DNA of 12,297 nt, taken from positions 1 through 12,297 of the forward strand of contig DAOTUB010000118.1 of NCBI GenBank assembly GCA_034437455.1, read 5' to 3'. Each line of letters starts with the position of its first letter. The stretch's first letter is position 1. The translations under genes and the position numbers were made by a program. Shown piece by piece: positions 5,974-12,297 of the stretch. Origin of the DNA: DAOTUB01 sp034437455 (GTDB lineage Bacteria; Chloroflexota; Anaerolineae; B4-G1). The notes below the pieces were generated by a model. It made no database searches. It was not told the DNA's origin and was given only the letters and a program-made list of their open reading frames with translations.

Positions 5974-8900
5974 GTGGATAAAACACCCCAAGAGCTGAAA
6001 AATCAAGAGCAAGAACAAATCGCAGCGTTGGCAAGAGCCAACAAGACCGAGCGATTGGCAGTTGTCAACCGCGTCGCCCGGGCCGCCGGCGCCACGCTCC
6101 AACTGGACGATCTATTGGAGACCGTGTACCAGGAAGTCGACGCCGTCTTCCAACCCGACGCTTTCTTCATCGCCCTGTATGACCGTGAGACGAATGAATT
6201 GAGCTTGCGCCTCCAGGTTGACGAAGGGATACGGGAGCCTCCATCGCAGCAACCTGCGGACGTTGGTTGGACCTCTTTGGTCATTGCCGGGCAGAAACCG
6301 CTGCTCATTCGAGATTACAAACAGGAGCAACACCATCTACCCCCGCCGACTTTATTCGGAACGATGAAACCCGTCGCATCCTGGCTGGGAGCGCCGATGC
6401 GGATCGGCGAGCAGGTGATCGGTGTCATCTCTGTGCAGGCTTACCATCCCCATGCCTACGGCGAGGAGGAGCAATTCCTGCTCTCCACCATCGCCGACCA
6501 GGTGGCCGTGGCAGTCGAGAAGGCGCGGCTGTACGAAGAGGCGCAAGATCACCTGGAGAGCCTGACCAAGCTCAATCGCGCCTCGCAAGCGGTCGTTTCC
6601 TCCTTGGACGTAAAAGAGGTGCTGGAGCAGATCGTAGAATTAGCGGGATCCGTGGTCAAATCAGATTTTACCAGTGTAGTGCTGGTGGACGAAGAGGGAA
6701 AGCCAGTGCTGGGTACTGAAGATTTTCGCGGCATCTCCCCTATCACACAGCGCATCCGTGGCAACGGCACCACCCGCTACGTGTTAGACAGTAGACGGCC
6801 ACTACTCGTGGACACGATCTCGGACGAAGGAGTAACAAGTCCCTCGCTCCGCTTGCCCGACGGGGAATTGATAAAAGCTAACCCAGTCCTTGTGACGGCG
6901 GGCATCCGTTCCTTCGCTGCCGTGCCCATCCAGGCCAAGGAAAAGATATTGGGCATATTGTTCGTGCACAGCCTTCAGCCCCACGTTTTTCACGGACAAC
7001 TTTCCCTGCTGACCACTTTTGCCAACCAGGCTGCCGTGGCTCTCGAAAACGCGCGGCTGTACGAAGCGGAACGGAAACGAGCTGCTCAATTCGCCGTGGT
7101 CAACCAGGTGGCCCGGAAAGCCGTCTCGATCCTGGACCCAGACCAGCTTTTACAGGAGAGCGTCATCGCCATTCAGCAAGGCTTCGAGTACCACAACGTG
7201 ATTCTTCTCCAACTCGACGAAGCCACTGGCAAGCTGGGGGAGCAAGCCATAGCAGGTGGGTTCGAGGACATCGGACCGCCAGACTACTATCAGGACGTGG
7301 GAAAGGGATTGATCGGCTGGGCAGCCCAAACCGGCCAACCACTCATGGTCAACGAGGTGAGCCAGGACCCACGCTACGTCGTCGGCTTTTCAGAACAAGT
7401 GCCCACCCGGGCAGAGTTGTGCGTACCCCTCAAACTGGGCGAGCGGGTCATCGGCGTGCTCGATGTTCAGGAAATTCGGCCCAACGCCTTTGACGAGATG
7501 GACCTCGCGGCCATGGAAACCCTGGCCGATCAGATCGCCGTAGCCATTGAGAATAGTCGTCTCTTCAAGGCAGAGAGGGAACAGCGACAACTGACCGAGG
7601 CATTGAAGGAGGCTGCCTCTGCCGTCAGCAGCACCCTGGATCCCGATCAGGTGCTCGAACGCATCCTGGAGCAGGTGGAACAGGTCGTCGCCGGAGATCA
7701 CTTTAACATCATGCTGATCGAAAATGACCAGGCCCGCGTGGTCCGCCAACGCGGGTACGAAAGCTTGAGCACAAAGGACCAGGGCGCCGATTTTTCCCGT
7801 CCTATCACCCGATATCCCAGCCTGGTGAAAATGGTGCAGACAGGGGAACCGACCGTCGTGCCAGATACGACGACCGATCCGGATTGGGTCTATGAGGAGG
7901 ATCAGGAGTGGCTGCGCTCCTACGTGGCCACCCCCATTCAGATAGGCGACGTGATCGTGGGCTTTTTGAACGTGAATGGGACCCAGAGAGGAAAATTCGA
8001 CATGGCTGACGCCCGGCGGCTCCAGGCTTTTGCCGCTCACACCGCTACCGCCATCGAGAACGCTCGCCTGCACGAGAGGCTGCGAGAGCACGCCGAGCGA
8101 CTGGAGGAGCGAGTAGAGGAACGCACCGCTCAACTCCAGGCCCAGTACGCCCGCCTGGAGGCGATCCTGCGCAGCACGACCGATGGCATTATCGTCACCG
8201 ACGCAGAGGGAGAGATACTACAGGTCAACCCGGTCGCCCAATCCTGGCTCACCCGCACGCTCTCGCCGGAGGACACCGCCCTGCTGCAAAAGACGGCGCA
8301 GGATCTGGCGCGACGCGCTGAGACTCAACCAGAGACCGTCTTGGAACTGACGGGATTAGATCTGGAACTAGAAGCGGCGCCTATCGCAGAACCCGGGTTA
8401 ACAGCAGCGGCAGTGGTGGCGATCCACGATGTGAGCCATCTCAAAGCATTAAATCGGATGAAGTCCCGCTTCATGTCCAACGTCTCGCACGAACTGCGCA
8501 CGCCGATCACGGTGATCAAATTATATACACACTTGATGAAACAACAACCCAAGCGATGGAAAGAATACCTGGACACCATGGCGCAAGAAGCGGACCACCA
8601 GGCAAAAATAATCGAGGATATCCTGCAAATTTCGCGCATTGACGCCGGACGGCTGGAGATGAAGCCCCGACTGACCTCTCTCAACGAGTTGACCGAGATG
8701 ACAATTGCTAACTACTATGCACTGGGCCAGAAACAGGGGGTGACATTGGAGCATCATCTGGCAGAGATGAAACTGAAGGTACTGGTGGACTCGCAGAGAA
8801 TCGCTCAGGTGTTGAGCAACCTGGTGGAGAATGCCATTCAATACACGCCAGAGGGAGGCAGGGTAGTAATCTCCACAGGACAGGAGGAAACCGAAGGCCG

Positions 8901-9138
8901 AACCTGGGCCACGGCGACGGTGACAGATACAGGGATGGGGGTATCAGAGGAGGAACTCCCCCATATCTTTGATCGATTCTTTCGCGGGGAGGGACCCAAA
9001 CAGATGCAGATATCCGGCACGGGCCTGGGATTGGCGCTTGCCAAAGACATCGTGGAATTGCACGGAGGGCAGGTGACCGTGGACAGCCAAATCGGTGAGG
9101 GAAGCACATTCACCGTCTGGCTGCCACTGGCGGATTAG
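5974..9138 (+). CDS. Soluble multi-GAF sensor histidine kinase (4 x GAF, PAS-like, HisKA, HATPase_c)
   Basis: With GTG 5974 as start the protein has 1054 residues. After a short coiled coil come four GAF domains (about residues 30-190, 200-365, 375-535, 540-700), each ending in a similar helix (DQVAVAVEKARLYEEA, NQAAVALENARLYEAE, DQIAVAIENSRLFKAE, HTATAIENARLHERL). A coiled coil (~700-730), a PAS-like domain (~728-820) and the kinase core follow: phospho-acceptor H839 in SNVSHELRTP, N-box NLVENAIQYTP (N953), G1 DTGMG (D985) and G2 GTGLGLAL. There is no membrane segment, so it senses in the cytoplasm, perhaps through bound ligands in the GAFs. The frame is open back to 5704, but that part reads unlike a kinase and contains the predicted promoter; GTG 5866 with AAGGAGA is the main alternative start. 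The next gene, 78 bp on, is a likely partner. Confidence 0.93.
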   Translation: MDKTPQELKNQEQEQIAALARANKTERLAVVNRVARAAGATLQLDDLLETVYQEVDAVFQPDAFFIALYDRETNELSLRLQVDEGIREPPSQQPADVGWTSLVIAGQKPLLIRDYKQEQHHLPPPTLFGTMKPVASWLGAPMRIGEQVIGVISVQAYHPHAYGEEEQFLLSTIADQVAVAVEKARLYEEAQDHLESLTKLNRASQAVVSSLDVKEVLEQIVELAGSVVKSDFTSVVLVDEEGKPVLGTEDFRGISPITQRIRGNGTTRYVLDSRRPLLVDTISDEGVTSPSLRLPDGELIKANPVLVTAGIRSFAAVPIQAKEKILGILFVHSLQPHVFHGQLSLLTTFANQAAVALENARLYEAERKRAAQFAVVNQVARKAVSILDPDQLLQESVIAIQQGFEYHNVILLQLDEATGKLGEQAIAGGFEDIGPPDYYQDVGKGLIGWAAQTGQPLMVNEVSQDPRYVVGFSEQVPTRAELCVPLKLGERVIGVLDVQEIRPNAFDEMDLAAMETLADQIAVAIENSRLFKAEREQRQLTEALKEAASAVSSTLDPDQVLERILEQVEQVVAGDHFNIMLIENDQARVVRQRGYESLSTKDQGADFSRPITRYPSLVKMVQTGEPTVVPDTTTDPDWVYEEDQEWLRSYVATPIQIGDVIVGFLNVNGTQRGKFDMADARRLQAFAAHTATAIENARLHERLREHAERLEERVEERTAQLQAQYARLEAILRSTTDGIIVTDAEGEILQVNPVAQSWLTRTLSPEDTALLQKTAQDLARRAETQPETVLELTGLDLELEAAPIAEPGLTAAAVVAIHDVSHLKALNRMKSRFMSNVSHELRTPITVIKLYTHLMKQQPKRWKEYLDTMAQEADHQAKIIEDILQISRIDAGRLEMKPRLTSLNELTEMTIANYYALGQKQGVTLEHHLAEMKLKVLVDSQRIAQVLSNLVENAIQYTPEGGRVVISTGQEETEGRTWATATVTDTGMGVSEEELPHIFDRFFRGEGPKQMQISGTGLGLALAKDIVELHGGQVTVDSQIGEGSTFTVWLPLAD

Positions 9139-9200
9139 TCCCTAGCCGCTGGCGGTCGGTCATCGTTGTTTGTGGGCCGCCAACTGCTGCCAAGGTTTTT

Positions 9201-9205
9201 GGAGG
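9201..9205 (+). promoter_or_regulatory. Shine-Dalgarno deciding the start of the receiver-kinase gene
   Basis: GGAGG in GGAGGGAAG lies 11 nt before ATG 9217. The frame also opens at a TTG at 9166, but the receiver fold begins just after ATG 9217 (RSHILVVEDH) and nothing ribosome-binding precedes the TTG. Confidence 0.6.
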
Positions 9206-9216
9206 GAAGAAAAAAC

Positions 9217-10332
9217 ATGGGTAGATCACATATCTTGGTCGTAGAAGATCACAAGCCAATGCTAGCGGCTATCCAGACGATCCTGGAGGGAGAAGGCTAC
9301 ACAGTTTTCACCGCCGGCGACGGAGTAGAGGCTTTGCAAGTACTGGAGAAAACCAAGCTCGACCTGATCGTGGCAGACATCATGATGCCACGGATGGACG
9401 GGTATACCCTTTACGAGACAGTCCGCGCCCGTCCAGAGTGGGTGCTGATCCCTTTCATTTTTCTCACTGCCAAATCGGAGCAGGAAGAAGTGCTGAAGGG
9501 GAAGCAACTGGGAGCAGAGGACTATATCACCAAACCTTTTGACCCCGAGGAACTGACGGTGGCGGTCCGCGCCCGCCTGATGCGCGCCCAGACCATTCAG
9601 GAAGCCACAAATGTGGAATTCGATCAGCTCAAGCAACAGATCATCACCATGCTCGGCCATGAATTACGTACTCCCCTGACGTATGTGAGTGGTTACACCG
9701 AGCTGGCGTTGGAGGATGCCTCATCCCTTTCTCCCGACGCCATGCAAGAATTTCTCACTGGGATCAAACGGGGCGCCGACCGGCTGACCCAGCTAGTAGA
9801 GGATCTCCTACTCTTGATCCGGCTGGATACCGGGCGGACGGAGGAGGAATTTGACGCGCTGGTCACTCTACGTCAGGATCTGGCGACGGTCATCACACGC
9901 ACGGTCAAAAAGTACGAGAAGCAAGCAACGGATTTCAATGTGACATTAGAAGTAAATGTAGAGTCAGATCTACCCCCGGTGCGACTGTGCCAACCACTCT
10001 TCGTAGACGCCCTGGGCCGGCTGATGGAGAATGGGATCAAATTTTCTCGTGATATAGGAGGACGGGTAACGATCGAGGCCCGCTCTGTAGAAAAATGGGT
10101 GGAGGTGATCGTGTCCGACGAGGGAGTGGGCATTCCCTCCAGTGATCTCGCTCACCTCTTTGAGCGATTTCGCCAGATTGGCCGGGAAAAGATGGAACAA
10201 CAGGGATCCGGCTTGGGGCTTGCCATTGCCCAGGAATTGATCCACCTCCATGGCGGCGAGATTACAACAGAGAGCACACTCGAAAAGGGAAGCACGTTTA
10301 CCATTCGATTACCGCGTCTTTCCACTGCTTGA
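9217..10332 (+). CDS. Receiver domain-histidine kinase fusion (REC-HisKA-HATPase_c)
   Basis: A 371-residue cytosolic protein. The N-terminal receiver (residues 4-120) has the full acidic pocket E10/D11, phospho-acceptor D54 in VADIMMP, T84 and K106 in TKPF. A short helix leads to HisKA with H148 in MLGHELRTPLTYVSGY, then HATPase_c with N272 (MENGIKFS), G1 D301 (SDEGVGIP), the F-box HLFERF and G2 GSGLGLAIA. All catalytic residues are present, so it should be an active kinase controlled by phosphorylation of its own receiver. Only 78 bp separate it from the multi-GAF kinase, with no terminator seen, so both are probably one operon and the upstream kinase is the obvious donor to D54. Its own output partner is not in the window. 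Its 3' end converges on the FHA gene with 15 bp between. Confidence 0.92.
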   Translation: MGRSHILVVEDHKPMLAAIQTILEGEGYTVFTAGDGVEALQVLEKTKLDLIVADIMMPRMDGYTLYETVRARPEWVLIPFIFLTAKSEQEEVLKGKQLGAEDYITKPFDPEELTVAVRARLMRAQTIQEATNVEFDQLKQQIITMLGHELRTPLTYVSGYTELALEDASSLSPDAMQEFLTGIKRGADRLTQLVEDLLLLIRLDTGRTEEEFDALVTLRQDLATVITRTVKKYEKQATDFNVTLEVNVESDLPPVRLCQPLFVDALGRLMENGIKFSRDIGGRVTIEARSVEKWVEVIVSDEGVGIPSSDLAHLFERFRQIGREKMEQQGSGLGLAIAQELIHLHGGEITTESTLEKGSTFTIRLPRLSTA

Positions 10333-10347
10333 AAGGCTTGAACGGCT

Positions 10348-10992
10348 TTATCGGTTATCCAGACGAAACCCGTGCCCTCGCACAGTAACGATATAGTCAT
10401 GATCTGGATCCATGGCGACAATGCGATCTCGCAAGCGATGGACCAATGCGTCAATGGCCTGCTCAGAGACGCCCATCGCCTCTTCCTCGGACCACACAGT
10501 CGTCACGATCGTATCCCGCGAAACAACCTCGCCTTCATAGTCGAGTAGCAACTCCAGCAGCCGATACTGCGCCGGAGAAAGAGGCGGGATCAGTTCTTGT
10601 CCGCCGATAAAGATCCGGCGAGCCAAGCGATCGATATGGAGACCTCTACTAGGGCCGGTCAATTCCAGCGGCAGCGTCGCATCGGCTCCTACAAAGCCCA
10701 TCTTGATGTATAATGCGATCTGTATCTCGTCCCCATCTCGCAAACGGTACGGGGTATCGCGCACCTCTTTGCCATTGACGTACGTGCCATTCTTGCTCCC
10801 CAAATCGCGCAACAGATAACCGTCGTCATCCCGCTCGATCTGGGCGTGGCGGCGCGAGACCTGACGCTTTGCCAATACAATATCACAATCCGACGTCCGC
10901 CCGATGGTGATCCGCTCCCGATCCAGGATCCATCGCTGCCCTTCCTGTTCTCCTTCATACACAATGATCATTGGCAACTCTTGTCGTACCAT
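10348..10992 (-). CDS. FHA-winged helix transcriptional regulator (OmpR/PhoB-type DNA-binding domain)
   Basis: A 214-residue protein. The N-terminal FHA domain (about residues 8-100) shows the conserved phosphothreonine-binding residues: G31-R32 (ITIGR), S46-R47-R48-H49 (VSRRH), N68 (GSKNGTYVNG) and N73-G74. Residues ~118-214 form an OmpR/PhoB-type winged helix (LSPAQYRLLELLLDYEGEVV, AIDALVHRLRDRI, and wing TVRGHGFRLD). There is no receiver. The start ATG 10992 is set by AAGGAGG 5 nt upstream; an upstream in-frame extension to 11049 has no ribosome site. The family logic resembles mycobacterial EmbR (winged helix, BTAD, FHA), which is phosphorylated by PknH, but here FHA comes first and BTAD is missing. 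The divergent Ser/Thr kinase is the likely partner. The target genes are unknown. Confidence 0.92.
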   Translation of the reverse strand: MVRQELPMIIVYEGEQEGQRWILDRERITIGRTSDCDIVLAKRQVSRRHAQIERDDDGYLLRDLGSKNGTYVNGKEVRDTPYRLRDGDEIQIALYIKMGFVGADATLPLELTGPSRGLHIDRLARRIFIGGQELIPPLSPAQYRLLELLLDYEGEVVSRDTIVTTVWSEEEAMGVSEQAIDALVHRLRDRIVAMDPDHDYIVTVRGHGFRLDNR

Positions 10993-10997
10993 CACAA

Positions 10998-11004
10998 CCT
11001 CCTT
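10998..11004 (-). promoter_or_regulatory. Shine-Dalgarno of the FHA regulator
   Basis: AAGGAGG on the minus strand, 5 nt before ATG 10992, fixes the start. Its outer two bases are shared with the -35 box of the divergent kinase promoter (11003-11008). Confidence 0.7.
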
Positions 11005-11031
11005 GACAGAATTCAAGTTCTCACTTATGAT
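11003..11031 (+). promoter_or_regulatory. Predicted strong sigma70 promoter of the Ser/Thr kinase gene
   Basis: A perfect -35 TTGACA (11003-11008) is 17 bp from TATGAT (11026-11031, five of six matches). Transcription would start near 11038, about 25 nt before GTG 11064, with AAGGT at 11048-11052 as a modest ribosome site. No equally good promoter was found for the divergent FHA gene in the 71 bp between the genes; its promoter may overlap this one or lie inside the kinase gene. Confidence 0.7.
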
Positions 11032-11063
11032 GAAAGATAATTGCAACAAGGTAAGATGATATC

Positions 11064-12050
11064 GTGGCCTATCTGCTTGAACCTGGAACCGTCCTACGCG
11101 GGCGGTATAGAATTAACGCTGTCGTCGGCCAAGGCGGCATGGGAGCCGTATACCGCGCCGACGATCTACGTTTAGAAGGCCGCATCTGCGCGATCAAAGA
11201 AGTACGACCAGATCCCGACGCCACCCCAGAGGCACTGGCTCAATCCCGGGAACAATTTCGCCGCGAAGCCTCCACACTCGCCCGCCTGGATCATCCCAAC
11301 CTTCCCAAAGTCTCCGACACCTTCGCCGAGGGGCCGCGAGAATATCTGGTGATGGATTTCGTCAGCGGCCAGGACCTGCGCCAGGTGGTAGAAGATAATC
11401 AACGCCAGGGAACGTTTATTGAGGAGCGCAGGGTGCTCCAGTGGGCCGAGCAGTTGTGCAGCGCGTTGGAATATCTCCATAGCCAGGATCCTCAGGTGCT
11501 GCATCGCGATATCAAGCCAGCTAACATCAAGTTGACGCCTGGCGGGTTGATCAAATTGGTTGACTTTGGGTTGGTCAAGTTGCTGGCGACGGATGAGGCT
11601 CGCACCGTCACCGTGCTGCAAGGCCGGGGCACCGTGGCCTACACCCCGCTGGAGCAATATGGCGGAGACACCGGCCACACCGACGTGCGCTCCGACATTT
11701 ACTCGCTCGGTGCTACGCTTTACCATCTGCTGACCAATCGCCCTCCAGAAGACGCCAAACAGCGTTTCCTCGATCCCAATGCACTGATCCCCCCACGAAC
11801 TATCAATCCATACATCTCGCCCGCCATGGAGCGCGCGATCCTGACCGCCATTGCTATGCACCCGGATCTGCGCCCACCGAACATCGCCGTGTTTCGCGAG
11901 ATGTTCCACACCGGTTCGCTGCCCACCTCGCTACTTCCTCTCGTTCCTGGACCCGGAGAATGGCGCCAGGCAATCAACGAAAACCGCTGGTTGCTGATCT
12001 TGACCGCGGGTTTAATCGCTCTCTCGGCACTGGCAACTTTTCTTCAATAG
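11064..12050 (+). CDS. Eukaryotic-type Ser/Thr protein kinase (PknB-like) with C-terminal membrane anchor
   Basis: A 328-residue kinase. Visible motifs are the glycine-rich loop VGQGGMGAVYRA (residues 21-32), ATP-binding K45 in CAIKEV, the catalytic loop HRDIKPANIKL (D149), metal-binding D167 in DFGLVKL, and the activation segment GRGTVAYTPLEQYGG with likely autophosphorylated Thr residues. All catalytic residues are present. The kinase domain ends near residue 290 and is followed by one hydrophobic segment (about 308-327, LLILTAGLIALSALATFL) ending at the C-terminus. The protein therefore sits on the inner face of the membrane with no PASTA or other external sensor. The start is GTG 11064, since RGRYRI at residues 12-17 already opens the kinase fold. 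It lies divergent to the FHA regulator, its probable phosphorylation partner. Confidence 0.93.
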   Translation: MAYLLEPGTVLRGRYRINAVVGQGGMGAVYRADDLRLEGRICAIKEVRPDPDATPEALAQSREQFRREASTLARLDHPNLPKVSDTFAEGPREYLVMDFVSGQDLRQVVEDNQRQGTFIEERRVLQWAEQLCSALEYLHSQDPQVLHRDIKPANIKLTPGGLIKLVDFGLVKLLATDEARTVTVLQGRGTVAYTPLEQYGGDTGHTDVRSDIYSLGATLYHLLTNRPPEDAKQRFLDPNALIPPRTINPYISPAMERAILTAIAMHPDLRPPNIAVFREMFHTGSLPTSLLPLVPGPGEWRQAINENRWLLILTAGLIALSALATFLQ

Positions 12051-12105
12051 TTAGTGGCGATCTTGGCGCGCACGGCTTGGCCTGGAAACCTGTGCGAACG
12101 CTCAC

Positions 12106-12190
12106 TTACGACCAGCTCTGCAATTCGATGATGTTTTCTTCGGGGTCTGTCAAATATACGAACTTTGCCGGGTATAATTCAAAAGTCTGG
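12106..12190 (-). pseudogene. C-terminal fragment of a VOC/glyoxalase-family gene, interrupted
   Basis: On the minus strand the frame ending at TAA 12108-12106 reads FELYPAKFVYLTDPEENI followed by IELQSWS. The LTDPEENIIEL end is the signature C-terminus of glyoxalase/bleomycin-resistance (VOC) proteins, where the Glu is usually a metal ligand. Upstream, the frame enters the palindromic element at 12191-12282 and meets TAG and TAA within or near it, so an uninterrupted VOC protein of ~120 residues cannot be read. If the element is taken out at its 7-bp flanking repeat, the frame continues as FFLQTFELYPAKF to the window edge. A shorter reading from the ATG at 12219-12217 inside the element is possible but would lack most of the fold. 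Confidence 0.6.
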
Positions 12191-12289
12191 GGAGCTTTCG
12201 ACGTAGCCGCGCTTTCCATAGCGCGCAGGCCCGCGAGGTATGGAAACCTCGGCTACATAGCCCCGTTTTATTGAAAAGATACAGTCTGG
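12184..12289. mobile_element. ~92-bp palindromic element (MITE/REP-like) with 7-bp flanking direct repeats
   Basis: AGTCTGG occurs at 12184-12190 and again at 12283-12289, as a target duplication would. Between them lies a two-hairpin structure: the outer stem GTAGC (12203-12207) with GCTAC (12252-12256); hairpin one CGCGCT-TTCCAT-AGCGCG (12208-12225); hairpin two CGAGGT-ATGGAA-ACCTCG (12234-12251). The two 6-nt loops are exact complements, so the whole can also fold as one long hairpin (12203-12220 against 12239-12256, 16 of 18 paired). GGGG (12189-12192) and CCCC (12261-12264) may extend the outer stem. No coding capacity. Confidence 0.5.
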
Positions 12290-12297
12290 AGAAAAAA

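Noticed and set aside
7390..8133. 247-codon open frame on the minus strand opposite the GAF domains
   Set aside because: Antisense shadow of the histidine kinase, with no domain signature or ribosome site.
9139..9216. Possible terminator or promoter between the two histidine kinase genes
   Set aside because: Only a 4-bp stem with too small a loop and no good promoter hexamers, so an operon is more likely.
10333..10347. Possible bidirectional terminator between the convergent receiver-kinase and FHA genes
   Set aside because: The 15 bp hold no stable stem or T-run; AAAGGC and GGCTTT do not pair properly.
11172..11909. 245-codon open frame on the minus strand opposite the Ser/Thr kinase
   Set aside because: Antisense shadow of a gene with all kinase motifs; no recognisable protein features.
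11960..12274. 104-codon plus-strand frame overlapping the kinase 3' end
   Set aside because: It overlaps the kinase end in another frame and crosses the palindromic element; the minus strand of the same stretch encodes a clear VOC C-terminus instead.

Overview
The window looks like part of a Chloroflexota chromosome (Anaerolineae/Caldilineae-like). This is inferred from the style of the proteins: a GT-C-type membrane protein with a C-terminal beta domain, a Thr-Pro-rich lipoprotein with an immune-inhibitor-A-like fold, a long multi-GAF histidine kinase, and a protein kinase whose activation segment reads TPLEQYGG. Nothing in the window fixes the taxon by itself. No rRNA, tRNA, transposase or CRISPR array was seen.

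Layout. (1) 117-2378 +: a multi-spanning GT-C-like membrane protein that appears to lack its N-terminal ~80-100 residues. (2) 2445-5117 +: a two-gene unit with its own promoter, encoding a class I amidotransferase-like gamma-glutamyl hydrolase (C26) and, starting directly after its stop codon, a lipoprotein related to M6/immune inhibitor A peptidases. The lipoprotein's zinc-binding HExxH motif has become RQFQR. (3) 5118-5380: intergenic DNA with a perfect 16-bp palindrome and a 96-bp element bounded by 14-bp inverted repeats. (4) 5381-5632 -: a small YtxH-type membrane protein. (5) 5660-10332 +: divergent promoters, a structured leader, a soluble histidine kinase with four tandem GAF domains and a PAS-like domain, then a receiver-histidine kinase protein. 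(6) 10348-12050: an FHA-winged-helix regulator on the minus strand, converging on the receiver-kinase gene and diverging from a eukaryotic-type Ser/Thr kinase with a single C-terminal membrane anchor. (7) 12051-12297: the C-terminal end of a VOC/glyoxalase-like gene on the minus strand, apparently interrupted by a ~92-bp palindromic element made of two hairpins with mutually complementary loops and flanked by a 7-bp direct repeat.

How the genes may work together. About 6 kb holds a compact signalling locus: a GAF-rich His kinase, a receiver-His kinase that could accept its phosphate and signal onward, a Ser/Thr kinase, and a DNA-binding protein whose FHA domain could read that kinase's phosphothreonines. 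The proximity suggests, but does not prove, a junction between His-Asp and Ser/Thr signalling. The most distinctive observations are the pseudo-protease lipoprotein, the FHA-first EmbR-like regulator beside its likely kinase, the leader of the histidine kinase gene (a hairpin with a Shine-Dalgarno-like sequence in its loop), and the two-hairpin element in the VOC gene.
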